The notes beneath the pieces were generated by a model. The model was not told the origin of the DNA. It worked only from the letters and a program-made list of their open reading frames with translations, and did not search any database. From Leptotrichia sp. oral taxon 847 (GTDB lineage Bacteria > Fusobacteriota > Fusobacteriia > Fusobacteriales > Leptotrichiaceae), in NCBI RefSeq assembly GCF_001553645.1, contig NZ_CP014231.1, positions 806,001 through 870,000 of the forward strand: a stretch of 64,000 nt of DNA. Direction: 5' to 3'. The number at the start of each line of letters is the position of its first letter. Position 1 is the first letter of the stretch. Shown piece after piece: positions 15,976 to 24,415 of the stretch. A program made the position numbers and the translations under genes.

Positions 15976-16989
15976 TCACATTTCCTCCTCAAAAATTGAA
16001 ATCGTAACTTCTCCCAGCTTCACTTTTTTCACCAAAAAACTTCCTTTTTTACTCGAAGCTAGATAGGCACAAGGCTCGGAAACTCCGTATACTCCGATTT
16101 GATTTTTTACAAATTCTGAACGCTCTTCAACTAAATTTTCTACTTCCAAAATTTTTTCTTTTCCAAAAAATTCTATTGGAATATTTAATTCAGTCATTGC
16201 TTCTAAAAGTCCAATTTCATCAGATTTTACCCAAGCGGATGCGGCTTTTTTTATCGAGTCCATTTCTAAATTTTGAGTTTCCATTACATAATTTATTTTT
16301 TCGATGATTTTTTCTTTCGGTGTATTTCTTTTGCAGCCGATTCCGAGAATAATATTTTTGGGAATAATTTTAGAAATTTCAATATTTTTTCTGTTTGAAA
16401 CAATTATTGCTCCAGAACAATTTTTGTCGTTTTCTACGATATTTTTTGGCAAATGAATGCTCACATTTTCTCCGTTTACGATAAGCGAAGTAACTTTTTT
16501 GGCATCGTCCAGACTTTCCAACTTTGCTTTAATTTTTTGCGACAATGTGTCAACCGCAATTTTTCCACCAACATCAGAAGCTGTTGTAATTACTGGGATC
16601 GCTCCAATTCCATCCGCAATTTTTTTACATTCTTCATTTGCCCCTCCAAGATGTCCTGAAAGCAATGAAATCACAAAATTAGCGTGATCATCAATCGTTA
16701 TAACTGCCGGATCAGTATCTTTACTCTTAAATTTTCCTTCAATAATTCTCACAACCGCTCCAGTCGCCGCAACGAAAATATGCAAATCATATTTATCAAA
16801 TGTTTTTTCTAATAAAATTGGCACTCGCTCATTTATCACAAATAAATTTTCCACATTTTCACTTTCAAGATTGAGCATATTAGCCACTCTTTGTGACACA
16901 TAAATATGCAAATTTTTATAAACATTATTTCGTATTTTTAGACAGGTTTCATATCCGTTTTTGCTTACACAGTAAATTGCTGTTCTCAT
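15976..16989 (-). CDS. cbiG: Cobalt-precorrin-5A hydrolase CbiG
   Basis: The 337-residue protein starts at the ATG at 16989, with GGGAGAG 6 nt upstream; the longer TTG-start version lacks a ribosome site. CbiG opens the lactone of cobalt-precorrin-5A, releasing acetaldehyde, in the oxygen-independent B12 path. Typical segments are FVAATGAVVRII, DPAVITIDDHANFVISLLSGHLGGANE, the linker, and a C-terminal domain with LGIGCKRNTPKE and FFGKEKILEVE. GVSEPCAYLAS completes the family ending. The gene is full length. Confidence 0.93.
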   Translation of the reverse strand: MRTAIYCVSKNGYETCLKIRNNVYKNLHIYVSQRVANMLNLESENVENLFVINERVPILLEKTFDKYDLHIFVAATGAVVRIIEGKFKSKDTDPAVITIDDHANFVISLLSGHLGGANEECKKIADGIGAIPVITTASDVGGKIAVDTLSQKIKAKLESLDDAKKVTSLIVNGENVSIHLPKNIVENDKNCSGAIIVSNRKNIEISKIIPKNIILGIGCKRNTPKEKIIEKINYVMETQNLEMDSIKKAASAWVKSDEIGLLEAMTELNIPIEFFGKEKILEVENLVEERSEFVKNQIGVYGVSEPCAYLASSKKGSFLVKKVKLGEVTISIFEEEM

Positions 16990-17033
16990 TTTTATCTCTC
17001 CCAATCACTAAATTTTTAACTTTTTATTTGAAC

Positions 17034-18014
17034 TTATTCTTCCAATTTTCTCATAACTTCATAAAGCTTACTGTTTTCTAATTTATTTAAAAACTCTTCG
17101 CTTTCTTTTTCATCAAATGATGCCACCATCCTCATTATTTTCAAGTACATATTTTCTAGAATAATATTATACTTTATTGAATCTTCTGTCATTTTCTCAT
17201 TATTTGCAATATTTCTCAAATAATAATCAGTCGCCTTTTTTATAACTTCTATTTTTTCTTTACTTGAATCTTCCGAATATTTCTCTAGTATTTCATTAAT
17301 TTTTGAAAAATTTAACGTTAAATTAAATCCGTAAACTAACTCGTCCACAATTTTAAATTCCCTTTTATTTTCTTCTGACTGAAAAAAATCTTTAACAACT
17401 ATCATTTTTTTCATTTGCTTATCGGTAATTTCCTTTATTTCCTTCATTTTTTTCTCATTTTCCAATGAATGGTTAACCAATTCCTGAAAGTTCTTGTTCT
17501 TACCACGAATATCCATTTCCATAGTCGTAATTTCGATTAAATCATAAACAGCTGGTTTATTTTTATATTTTTCTTTAATTTTATTAAAATATACTTGAGC
17601 TTTTTCCTTTTGACCAATTTGATAATAATAGAGACCTGTTGTACTCCATTTTCCAAAGTCAGTAATTTCTCTATCTTGTAAATTTTCTTCACTTATTTTT
17701 TGTGCTTTTAAAATATTTTTATCTCCACCTTTTTTTAAATACAATGTTATTAAATATTGTCTGACTAAAACATTATTTTTATCTTTTTTCAGCAATACTT
17801 CTGCTTTGTTAATCAATTCATCAATTTCATCTTTCTGTGGAATAATTGATAATTCACCTCTTGAATCCAACAAGAATTTTGATGTTTCATCAATTATGCT
17901 TTGTTTTACTCCCCTTTTTGAAAGTGTTTCCTGAACATATTCCCTAAACGTATACGCATTTGCTCCTAAACTTGTTGCTAAAAAAATTGTAATTGCACAA
18001 ATTAATTTTTTCAT
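17034..18014 (-). CDS. Exported TPR-like protein, paralogue of the 13906 product
   Basis: The 326-residue protein has a signal peptide (1-20, ANA-Y cleavage). Its mature N-terminus (REYVQETLSKRGVKQSIIDET) matches the 13906-15345 protein almost position by position. Helical pairs such as AEVLLKKDKNNVLVRQYLITLYLKK and WSTTGLYYYQIGQKEKAQVYFNK resemble TPRs, which mediate protein contacts; here that would be in the periplasm. It lacks the C-terminal domain of its longer paralogue. It is 29 bp upstream of the cbiG region and downstream of a DKNYY protein, all on minus. Confidence 0.8.
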   Translation of the reverse strand: MKKLICAITIFLATSLGANAYTFREYVQETLSKRGVKQSIIDETSKFLLDSRGELSIIPQKDEIDELINKAEVLLKKDKNNVLVRQYLITLYLKKGGDKNILKAQKISEENLQDREITDFGKWSTTGLYYYQIGQKEKAQVYFNKIKEKYKNKPAVYDLIEITTMEMDIRGKNKNFQELVNHSLENEKKMKEIKEITDKQMKKMIVVKDFFQSEENKREFKIVDELVYGFNLTLNFSKINEILEKYSEDSSKEKIEVIKKATDYYLRNIANNEKMTEDSIKYNIILENMYLKIMRMVASFDEKESEEFLNKLENSKLYEVMRKLEE

Positions 18015-18032
18015 AAAATTTTCTCCTTTTTT

Positions 18033-19643
18033 CTATTTTTTTATAAATTTAATTTCTATTTTATCTTCATCAATTACGCTGCCATTCACAATATATTTTC
18101 TATTTTTATCTTCCAGTTCTCTTGCTGATTTCCACTTGAGTGTTTTAAAATCTACATTTTCAATTTTTTTAGACTCTACAAAATTAAATCCTGAAAAATA
18201 ATCATAAAAAATTACGAACAAATTATTTTCATCTCGAACATATATAATTTTTTCCGTTATCGGCTCTTTCATAACTTGAAATTTTTCAGGTTTTATATCT
18301 TTTAATTCAAGACCAAACAAATAAACTTTATTTTTATCTTTTCCAAAATCATCTTTATTCTCTATATTTTCAAAATGCAACGCTTCAAATGATTTCACAT
18401 CTACATTTTGAAGTTCTTGTATATCCGCATATTCTTTACTAAAATAAACTTTTTTATCGTCTTTTGTATAATAACGATTTAGCACTTTAAAATTTTTAGG
18501 ATTTAATCCTTTTAACTCTTTTACCATTTCATCTTTTCCAGCCACAAAATTTATATAATATGCTTTATTTTTATCCTTTGCATACATAAAATAATCTTTT
18601 TCATAATCTTTTACTACTTGAAAAGTTTTTCCATCCACATTTAAAACTATTCCATCATTAGAATAAAATTGATTTTTATCTCTTACCAAATGTTCATTAA
18701 CCCTTTGAAAAGTATAAGGATCCGAATTTTTTATTCTTTCATTTGAATGATACAAATAATTTTTGTCTCTCGCAAATCCTGCATAATCATCAATTACTTC
18801 AAAAGTTTTTGTGTCTGCTCCATCTATTTTTTCATTTCCTTCATAAACATTATTTTTATCTTTTGAAAAATTTGATTTCATTATTTTAAAACTTTTAAAA
18901 TCAGCATTTTCCAGTTTATCTCCTTGAAAATAAATATTATTTTTGTCAAAAAAATAACTGGAATCATCATCAAAAAATTTTAATGTCTGTAAATCTATAT
19001 CCTCTTTTTTTTCTCCATAAAGATACACATTTTTCCCATCTGTAAAAATATAATCTTTTAAAACTTTAAAGTTTTGGGGAGCTACTCCATCTATTTTTTT
19101 ACCAATATAATAAACACTATTTTTATCTTTTGAATACCCTCCACCAATTAGTTGAAAAGTTTGTTTGTCAACATTTTTTAAAATTTTGGGAGACATTATC
19201 ACATTATCTAAATCGACAGGAAGTCCTCCATTATATGAAAATAAAATATACACTCCGTTTTTATCTTTTAAATAAATTGAAAATTCATCTGTCATTATTT
19301 CAAGAGTTTTTACATCTATATTATCTACCTTATTCTCCCAAAAATAAAGATTATTTTTATCTTTACTCAATCCGTAACTAATTTTTGTCAATAATTTAAA
19401 ACTTTTAGGATCTGCTTCATTAAGAACATTTTCTTCATAATAAACATTATTCTTATCTTTTGCATACTCACCATCTTCAAAAACTTCAAAAGTCTTTGCA
19501 TCAGCTCCATCTATTTTTCTATTTATGTAATAAACTTCTCCATCTTCTATTCCATAATTTTCATTTAATTTTTTATTTTCTGAAAAAATCAAATTACTAA
19601 TTAAAAATATCAAAACAAACATTTTAATAAAACTCTTTTTCAT
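18033..19643 (-). CDS. Exported DKNYY-repeat protein
   Basis: The 536-residue protein has a signal peptide (1-21) followed by a tandem array, through almost the whole length, of units of about 30-35 residues. Each unit is built on DKNNVYY or YAKDKNNVYY, then a variable stretch ending in I-x-x-A/V-D-x-K-T/S-F-x-V. This is the DKNYY family seen in fusobacteria and others. Its function is unknown, and a beta-propeller or beta-solenoid surface protein is likely. At least a dozen repeats are visible, with no membrane anchor at the C-terminus. It is 18 bp upstream of the TPR-like gene in the same direction. Confidence 0.88.
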   Translation of the reverse strand: MKKSFIKMFVLIFLISNLIFSENKKLNENYGIEDGEVYYINRKIDGADAKTFEVFEDGEYAKDKNNVYYEENVLNEADPKSFKLLTKISYGLSKDKNNLYFWENKVDNIDVKTLEIMTDEFSIYLKDKNGVYILFSYNGGLPVDLDNVIMSPKILKNVDKQTFQLIGGGYSKDKNSVYYIGKKIDGVAPQNFKVLKDYIFTDGKNVYLYGEKKEDIDLQTLKFFDDDSSYFFDKNNIYFQGDKLENADFKSFKIMKSNFSKDKNNVYEGNEKIDGADTKTFEVIDDYAGFARDKNYLYHSNERIKNSDPYTFQRVNEHLVRDKNQFYSNDGIVLNVDGKTFQVVKDYEKDYFMYAKDKNKAYYINFVAGKDEMVKELKGLNPKNFKVLNRYYTKDDKKVYFSKEYADIQELQNVDVKSFEALHFENIENKDDFGKDKNKVYLFGLELKDIKPEKFQVMKEPITEKIIYVRDENNLFVIFYDYFSGFNFVESKKIENVDFKTLKWKSARELEDKNRKYIVNGSVIDEDKIEIKFIKK

Positions 19644-19667
19644 CTTTTTTCAACCTTTCCTAAAATT

Positions 19668-20435
19668 CTACACTTCCATCTCAAACACATTAATCACAGG
19701 CGTTTCATAAGGATGAATCTCCTTAATCAAATAATACGCTAACTCACAAAATTCTTTTTTCACTCTAAATTTCATAATTTTTTCATTGGCAACACTTACC
19801 TTTCCAACTTCCCCGTCAAAAGGATTCCCACCTTCCAAAGTTTTCCAATGTCCAATTCCATCAATTGTAGAATAAACATCTGTATAAAATCCTTCTGTCA
19901 AAAGGTTGTGTTTTTGTAAGTTTTCTACAATCTTTTCCACATAATTTTCTGGAACAAAAACTTCAAAACAGCTATATTTTTCTTTAAATTCTAGTTTTGA
20001 ACTCAATAAATTGTCGTTTTCATAATTTAAAGTCAAATAAAAAAATGGCGTATTTTTAAACAATAATTCTAAAAATATTTTGTCGCCTTCCCACAATTTT
20101 AAATCAAAAATTTCTTTTTTACGAATCCATTTTAAGTTGCCTTCATCACATTCATGCTGATTTCCTGAAAAATCTGAACTTGTGCAAAGATACATAAATA
20201 GCGGCTCATCATCATTGTAATTAAAAATCACAAGTCCACGAAATTCATAACTATTCAATTCGTAGCCAGTTTCCTCTTGAACTTCTCTTTTTAAGCACTC
20301 TTCAGGTGTTTCCCCAGCTTCCAATTTCCCGCCAATTCCTAGCCATTTTCCTTTATTTATATCATTTTCCTTTTTAGTCCTGTGTAGCATCAGATATTTT
20401 TCATCTTTTTCTAAATAACATAATGTCGTGATCAT
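19668..20435 (-). CDS. NUDIX hydrolase fused to a NIF3/YqfO PII-like domain
   Basis: The 255-residue protein has two domains. Residues 1-130 form a NUDIX domain of MutT type, with a complete Nudix box, GKLEAGETPEECLKREVQEE, followed by TG. It would hydrolyse a nucleoside diphosphate derivative, 8-oxo-dGTP being the usual suggestion. Residues about 150-255 resemble the PII/CutA-like insert of NIF3/YqfO proteins: FEVFVPENYVEKIVE, DGIGHWKTLEGGNPF and the ending EIHPYETPVINVFEMEV. That domain also occurs alone, but fusion to NUDIX is unusual. There are no membrane segments. Confidence 0.85.
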   Translation of the reverse strand: MITTLCYLEKDEKYLMLHRTKKENDINKGKWLGIGGKLEAGETPEECLKREVQEETGYELNSYEFRGLVIFNYNDDEPLFMYLCTSSDFSGNQHECDEGNLKWIRKKEIFDLKLWEGDKIFLELLFKNTPFFYLTLNYENDNLLSSKLEFKEKYSCFEVFVPENYVEKIVENLQKHNLLTEGFYTDVYSTIDGIGHWKTLEGGNPFDGEVGKVSVANEKIMKFRVKKEFCELAYYLIKEIHPYETPVINVFEMEV

Positions 20436-20538
20436 TTTTATCTTCCTTTTTTTATTTTATTTATAAAATATTATACCATATAGTTACGTTGATTTAGAAT
20501 AGTGTTAGAAAATTTTAATACAAAAAATATGACATAGC

Positions 20539-20578
20539 AAAAAAAGAGAACTTACTTTATTAGTTAGTCCTCTTTTTT
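20539..20578 (-). terminator. Terminator after the flavin reductase gene
   Basis: AAAAAAGAG and CTCTTTTTT arms, with inner ACT/AGT pairs, form a long imperfect hairpin. On the minus strand it is followed by a T run and could act in both directions. It separates the 20659 gene from the NUDIX gene. Confidence 0.7.
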
Positions 20579-20658
20579 ATATTATTCTACGGAAGTGTTC
20601 GATTAAGTTTTTTGAAATTTTTATTTAGTTTTCTAATTATGTTGTTTTTTTTTACAAG

Positions 20659-21252
20659 TTAAATTTCCTGAAAGTTGAAATTTAATCCCAATCTATCACC
20701 TGTTGAAGTATATTCTCTAAATTTATAAATCAATGGTTTCCATTTTTGTGTATCAATATGTGTGTCATCTTTTAATATTTTCTCATCAACGAAAATTCCT
20801 TGTATTTCACAAGTTACAATAGCAAACCAGTCTTTTTTTACTATATCTTCTACTTTGGTTTCTATATGAATTGGACATTCTTTTATTCTCACAGAATCCA
20901 CCATTTTTCCTCTTAATTCAGTAAATTTAGCAATCTTAAATTTATCTTCACAATATTCATATCCCATTTTCTGCTTTATTTCAGGTACCTCTATATCACC
21001 TGTAAATTTTTCGATTTTTTTTACATTTTCATATAAATTTTCATCAGGAATATTAAAAGTTACATCTGAGTCCATTTCAATATTTTTAAAACCTTTATTT
21101 CTCAATCCTATTCCTATGACTATTGTTTTTCCAAGTACAAAAGAAGAGGATAGCGGTGTTATATTACTTTTACCACTTTCCTTATCTTCTGTAGTCATCA
21201 ATAATACTGGAAATCCATAATATAACCCATCTTTATCTAATTTTTTAAACAT
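20659..21252 (-). CDS. Flavin reductase family (FMN-binding) protein
   Basis: The 197 residues start from the ATG at 21252, with AGGAG 8 nt upstream; a GTG at 21261 is a poorer start. The N-terminal PVLLMTTEDKESGKSNITPLSSSFVLGKTIVIGIG matches the split-barrel FMN-binding fold of flavoredoxin and flavin reductase-like proteins. DSDVTFNIP and the later SVRIKECPIHIE segment also match. Such proteins transfer electrons or reduce flavin; the substrate is unknown. It stands alone with its own terminator. A link to cobalt reduction in B12 synthesis would be speculation based only on the neighbourhood. Confidence 0.82.
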   Translation of the reverse strand: MFKKLDKDGLYYGFPVLLMTTEDKESGKSNITPLSSSFVLGKTIVIGIGLRNKGFKNIEMDSDVTFNIPDENLYENVKKIEKFTGDIEVPEIKQKMGYEYCEDKFKIAKFTELRGKMVDSVRIKECPIHIETKVEDIVKKDWFAIVTCEIQGIFVDEKILKDDTHIDTQKWKPLIYKFREYTSTGDRLGLNFNFQEI

Positions 21253-21369
21253 AAATATCACTCCTAATATCTGTAAACTTTTTTATAGATTTTAATTATA
21301 CTGTAAAAATCTTTTTTTCATTTTTGAATATTCTAAATCTACACTTTTCTTTTTTTCAATTATTATTCA

Positions 21370-21981
21370 TTATTTCAATTTATTCAACATTTTTTCCACT
21401 TCTTCTTCATCCTTAAATTTCCATTCATTCCCAACTTTATTTAATTGAACGGTTACTTTTTCTGTCGTATAATTTTTAGGATTTTTCATTCCTTCTTTTA
21501 ACATTTCTTTCGATATTTCCATAACAACTTTTAAAGCTTCACTATCACTTAATTCTTTTCCATATTTTTTTAAACATTTATTTTCTATCTCTTTTTTATT
21601 CAAAATTTTATCCATATCTGGAGCAGTTACTTCATAAGTAACAAAAGCCTTTGTATTCGATATATATTTTATATTTTTTATATCAAATTTTAAACCATCA
21701 GACAATTCAGAAAAAAAACTAAAAAATCCATTCATTATTGATTCCTCTGCTTTTTTCTCCTCTTCATCTTTAATTTCCCTCATTTCATTCTGACCGATTG
21801 ATGGCATGATTTCTTTTATAAATCTTTTTACATCCTCGTTTACTGTTCTTTCAATCTTCTTGTTCTCCACTTCAATCTGTTCCGCAGACAATGTAACATT
21901 TTTACCTTTTGTCACTTGATAACCTTGTCCAAAAATTTGCAACGAAAGTGCAAATAACATAATCACTAATAATTTTTTCAT
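21370..21981 (-). CDS. Exported protein of unknown function
   Basis: The 203-residue protein has a signal peptide (1-19, FGQG-Y). A helical Lys/Glu-rich N-terminal half is followed by a beta-containing part: FDIKNIKYISNTKAFVTYEVTAPD, then EKVTVQLNKVGNEWKFKDEEEVEKM. That ending, a strand with a GNEWK turn, resembles NTF2-like lumazine-binding or DUF4878-type lipoproteins. The layout is like the exported proteins at 45431 and 49078, which may be distant relatives. There is no lipobox. It lies 30 bp after... no close partner; the next downstream gene is the flavin reductase. Confidence 0.7.
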   Translation of the reverse strand: MKKLLVIMLFALSLQIFGQGYQVTKGKNVTLSAEQIEVENKKIERTVNEDVKRFIKEIMPSIGQNEMREIKDEEEKKAEESIMNGFFSFFSELSDGLKFDIKNIKYISNTKAFVTYEVTAPDMDKILNKKEIENKCLKKYGKELSDSEALKVVMEISKEMLKEGMKNPKNYTTEKVTVQLNKVGNEWKFKDEEEVEKMLNKLK

Positions 21982-22026
21982 CTAAAATTCTCCTTCTTTT
22001 CTTACTTTATCAAAATTTTTATATTT

Positions 22027-22788
22027 TTATTCTTCAACCCCTCTTCTAAACTCATGTGAAAATGTCTTATCATAAAGTTTAGATTTAGAATATTTACCCC
22101 CCATAAAGTTTCCAACCAAAATTTGTGCAGTTTTCGTAATTTTCTCATCTTTCACTTTTTGAGCAATGTTTTCCAATGTTCCCATAACGATTTTCTGATC
22201 TTCCCAAGTTGCTCTTTGGACAATTGCAATTGGTGTTGTTTTATCATAATGTTTTAATAGTCTTTTTACAACTTCATCAATCATTTGTACAGACAAGAAT
22301 ATTGCCATTGAGCATTTGTGTGAAGCTAGGCTTTCAAGACTTTCTGTTTCTGGTACTGGAGTTCTTCCTTCCAATCTTGTACAAATTATTGTCTGACTCA
22401 CATCAGGCAATGTGAATTCTTTTTTTATTGCAGCGGCAGCAGCTACAAATGAACTCACTCCTGGCACAACTTCATACTCGATTCCGTATTCATTCAAAAT
22501 ATCCATTTGTTCCCTTATTGCACCATAAATGCTCGGATCCCCAGTATGCACCCTTGCTACCAGTTTTCCTTTTTTCTGTGCCTTTATCGTAACTTCCATC
22601 ACTTCATCCAAGTTCATTGAAGCAGAATTATAAATTTCAGCTCCATCCTTATGGCAATCAATAACCTCTTTTGGAACCAATGACCCCGCATAAATTATTA
22701 CATCTGCTTCCTCTACGATTCTTTGCCCTTTTACTGTTATTAATTCAGGATCTCCAGGCCCTGCTCCTATGAAGTATACTTTTTTCAT
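22027..22788 (-). CDS. cobM: Cobalt-precorrin-4 C11-methyltransferase (CobM/CbiF)
   Basis: The 253 residues start from the ATG at 22788 with AGAGG upstream; an in-frame upstream start at 22839 has no ribosome site. This SAM tetrapyrrole methylase adds the C11 methyl. Motifs are VYFIGAGPGDPELITVKG, IYAGSLVPKE, RVHTGDPSIYGAIREQMD, the EVVPGVSSFVAAAA loop and the CobM-specific TRLEGRTPVPE. PIAIVQRATWEDQKIV follows. Length is normal. It shares a divergent 270-bp region with a pyridoxamine-oxidase-like gene. Confidence 0.94.
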   Translation of the reverse strand: MKKVYFIGAGPGDPELITVKGQRIVEEADVIIYAGSLVPKEVIDCHKDGAEIYNSASMNLDEVMEVTIKAQKKGKLVARVHTGDPSIYGAIREQMDILNEYGIEYEVVPGVSSFVAAAAAIKKEFTLPDVSQTIICTRLEGRTPVPETESLESLASHKCSMAIFLSVQMIDEVVKRLLKHYDKTTPIAIVQRATWEDQKIVMGTLENIAQKVKDEKITKTAQILVGNFMGGKYSKSKLYDKTFSHEFRRGVEE

Positions 22789-22982
22789 AAAATTACCTCT
22801 TTCTTTTTTTATTAATTTTCTAGTTTTATAGTGTTTCATTTATTTCAAAACTTACTGACATCTCTGTATTCAAATATATTTTTTCATTTTTTTAAAAAAT
22901 GCTGCCTAGACTTTCCCATTTTAAAGATAAACTATTCTTTTTAAGTTACCATCTTGTTACCTTGTAATAAAATTGTGCCTTC

Positions 22983-23029
22983 TTTACAATTTTTCTATTT
23001 TAGATTATAATTAACATAGTTAGCTAACT
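22983..23029 (+). promoter_or_regulatory. Promoter with downstream palindromic operator
   Basis: TTTACA (22983-22988), a 17-bp spacer and TATAAT (23006-23011) form a good promoter for the 23060 gene. The perfect 12-bp palindrome AGTTAGCTAACT (23018-23029) covers the expected transcription start. Upstream, GTTACC occurs twice at 11-bp spacing (22945 and 22956). The HxlR gene convergent with the target is an obvious candidate regulator, but this is inference. Confidence 0.6.
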
Positions 23030-23059
23030 CGAAATAAATTATATTTGGAGGAAATTAAA

Positions 23060-23473
23060 ATGATTGATTACAATAAAATATTAAAAGAAAACTCTTACGG
23101 AATTTTAGCTACACTCGATGATAGTAAACCTAAAACAAGAATTTTACAATATCTGTTTTCTGAAAAAAACAAAGTATATCTTGCAACTACAAATAATAAA
23201 AACGTTTACAAACAGTTAAAAAAATGTCCTTATGTTTCTTTTCTCTCTCATTCAGAAGATTATTTATCATTTATATCTGTAAATGGAAATATTCATTTTA
23301 CTGATGATATTGATCTTAAAACAAGAGTTTTAAATGAATATCCAGCAATAAAGGAACTTTTTAAAACTCCTAACAATCCTATTTTTGAACTTTTTTATAT
23401 TGATGTAGAAGAAATCAGGACTTTTGATTTAAAAACTTATACCAATGAAAATTTTAAAATAGAAAAACCATAA
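23060..23473 (+). CDS. Pyridoxamine 5'-phosphate oxidase-like FMN protein
   Basis: The 137 residues start from the ATG at 23060, with GGAGG 8 nt upstream; the in-frame TTG at 23045 overlaps the Shine-Dalgarno region and is rejected. The N-terminal ILATLDDSKPKTRILQY, then KVYLATTNNKNVYKQLKKCPYVSF and ISVNGNIHFTDD, form the split-barrel fold of the PNPOx-like superfamily. It is probably an FMN or F420-type redox or stress protein; the substrate is unknown. It faces a convergent HxlR regulator 20 bp away, a common arrangement for HxlR targets. Confidence 0.85.
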   Translation: MIDYNKILKENSYGILATLDDSKPKTRILQYLFSEKNKVYLATTNNKNVYKQLKKCPYVSFLSHSEDYLSFISVNGNIHFTDDIDLKTRVLNEYPAIKELFKTPNNPIFELFYIDVEEIRTFDLKTYTNENFKIEKP

Positions 23474-23493
23474 TTAATTCGATACAATTATAG

Positions 23494-23832
23494 TTATTCA
23501 TATTTTGTTTTTTCTCTGTAATTTACACCCCATTTGTCCATACTTTCCAGTATTGGCTTTAAGCTGTAACCTGTTTCAGTAAGAGAATATTCAACTTTTG
23601 GAGGAACTTCAGGATAAATCTTTCTTATAAGAAGATTGTCCTCCTCCATTTCTCTTAAATTGTATGTCAAAACTTTATTGGAAATTCCGTTTATAGATTT
23701 TCTCAACTCTCCAAATCTTTTTGTTCCATCGAGTAAATCTCTTATTATAAGTATTTTCCATTTATTAGAAATTAAAGAAAGTGTTATTTCAACAGAACAC
23801 TTCGGTAATTCTTTTCTATTCATAATTATCAT
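23494..23832 (-). CDS. HxlR-family transcriptional regulator
   Basis: This 112-residue winged-helix protein has the family core: CSVEITLSLISNKWKILIIRDLL with KRFGELRKSINGISNKVLTYNLREME. It continues into the wing region EVPPKVEYSLTETGYSL. It carries one N-terminal Cys11 (PKCSVE), which in several HxlR proteins senses electrophiles or redox state. The start at 23832 has AAGGA at good distance and lies inside the tail of a decayed yhcG reading frame. Its probable target is the convergent FMN-protein gene. Confidence 0.92.
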   Translation of the reverse strand: MIIMNRKELPKCSVEITLSLISNKWKILIIRDLLDGTKRFGELRKSINGISNKVLTYNLREMEEDNLLIRKIYPEVPPKVEYSLTETGYSLKPILESMDKWGVNYREKTKYE

Positions 23833-24354
23833 TCTCTATTCCTTTTAATTTTATTTTCTTATCATACTCCCTCAAAACTTTTTCCACCTCATTTTCAAGC
23901 ACTTCCTTATTAGGGATATACAATGTGTATTTTGAGGCAAAAATCTGATTAGAAAGCCCACCTAGTGCGTATCTCTTTCATAAAATGCCCTTTCTTTATC
24001 ATCAGATATACTCAGAATCTCACAATAATGAGACCAGCTCAATTTTCCAGACACTGTCTGGAATTTTTGATATTTCAAATAAAATTTTCTCATATTAAAT
24101 AAATTTGATTTTGAAAAGCCCTTTCCATATTCTTTTGTCAATTTTTTTGACAATTCTTTTAAAAGTTTTTTCCCGTATTCTGCTCTCTCACTATTTCCCT
24201 GCTCATCTTCTATAATAATTTTCCCAATTTTCCAATAAGTCTGCACAAGAATATTATTAATCTTTACAGATACTTGTTTTCTTGCATTTTCCATCAATTC
24301 TTTGATTTGCAAATAAACCATGTTACTTTCAATTCCTTTTTCAATTTTATTCAT
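23816..24354 (-). pseudogene. Decayed yhcG-type (DUF1016) PDDEXK nuclease gene
   Basis: The frame opening at the ATG at 24354 (after GGGGGAG) encodes the DUF1016 N-terminal domain (QTYWKIGKIIIEDEQG, YGKKLLKELSKKLTKEYGKGFSKSNL, LSWSHYCEILSI). It stops at 23962 after FYERDTH. Immediately downstream, in another frame, lies the conserved C-terminus YALGGLSNQIFASKYTLYIPNKE, then a helical tail ending at TAG 23816-23818. An internal deletion has removed most of the nuclease domain and shifted the frame. Full-length relatives have roughly 340 residues. The remnant is about 180 codons and its end overlaps the HxlR start. Confidence 0.85.
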
Positions 24355-24415
24355 TTTTCTCCCCCTATTTATATTAAATTCTAAAAATAATTTATAACTT
24401 ATCAAACATATTTAA

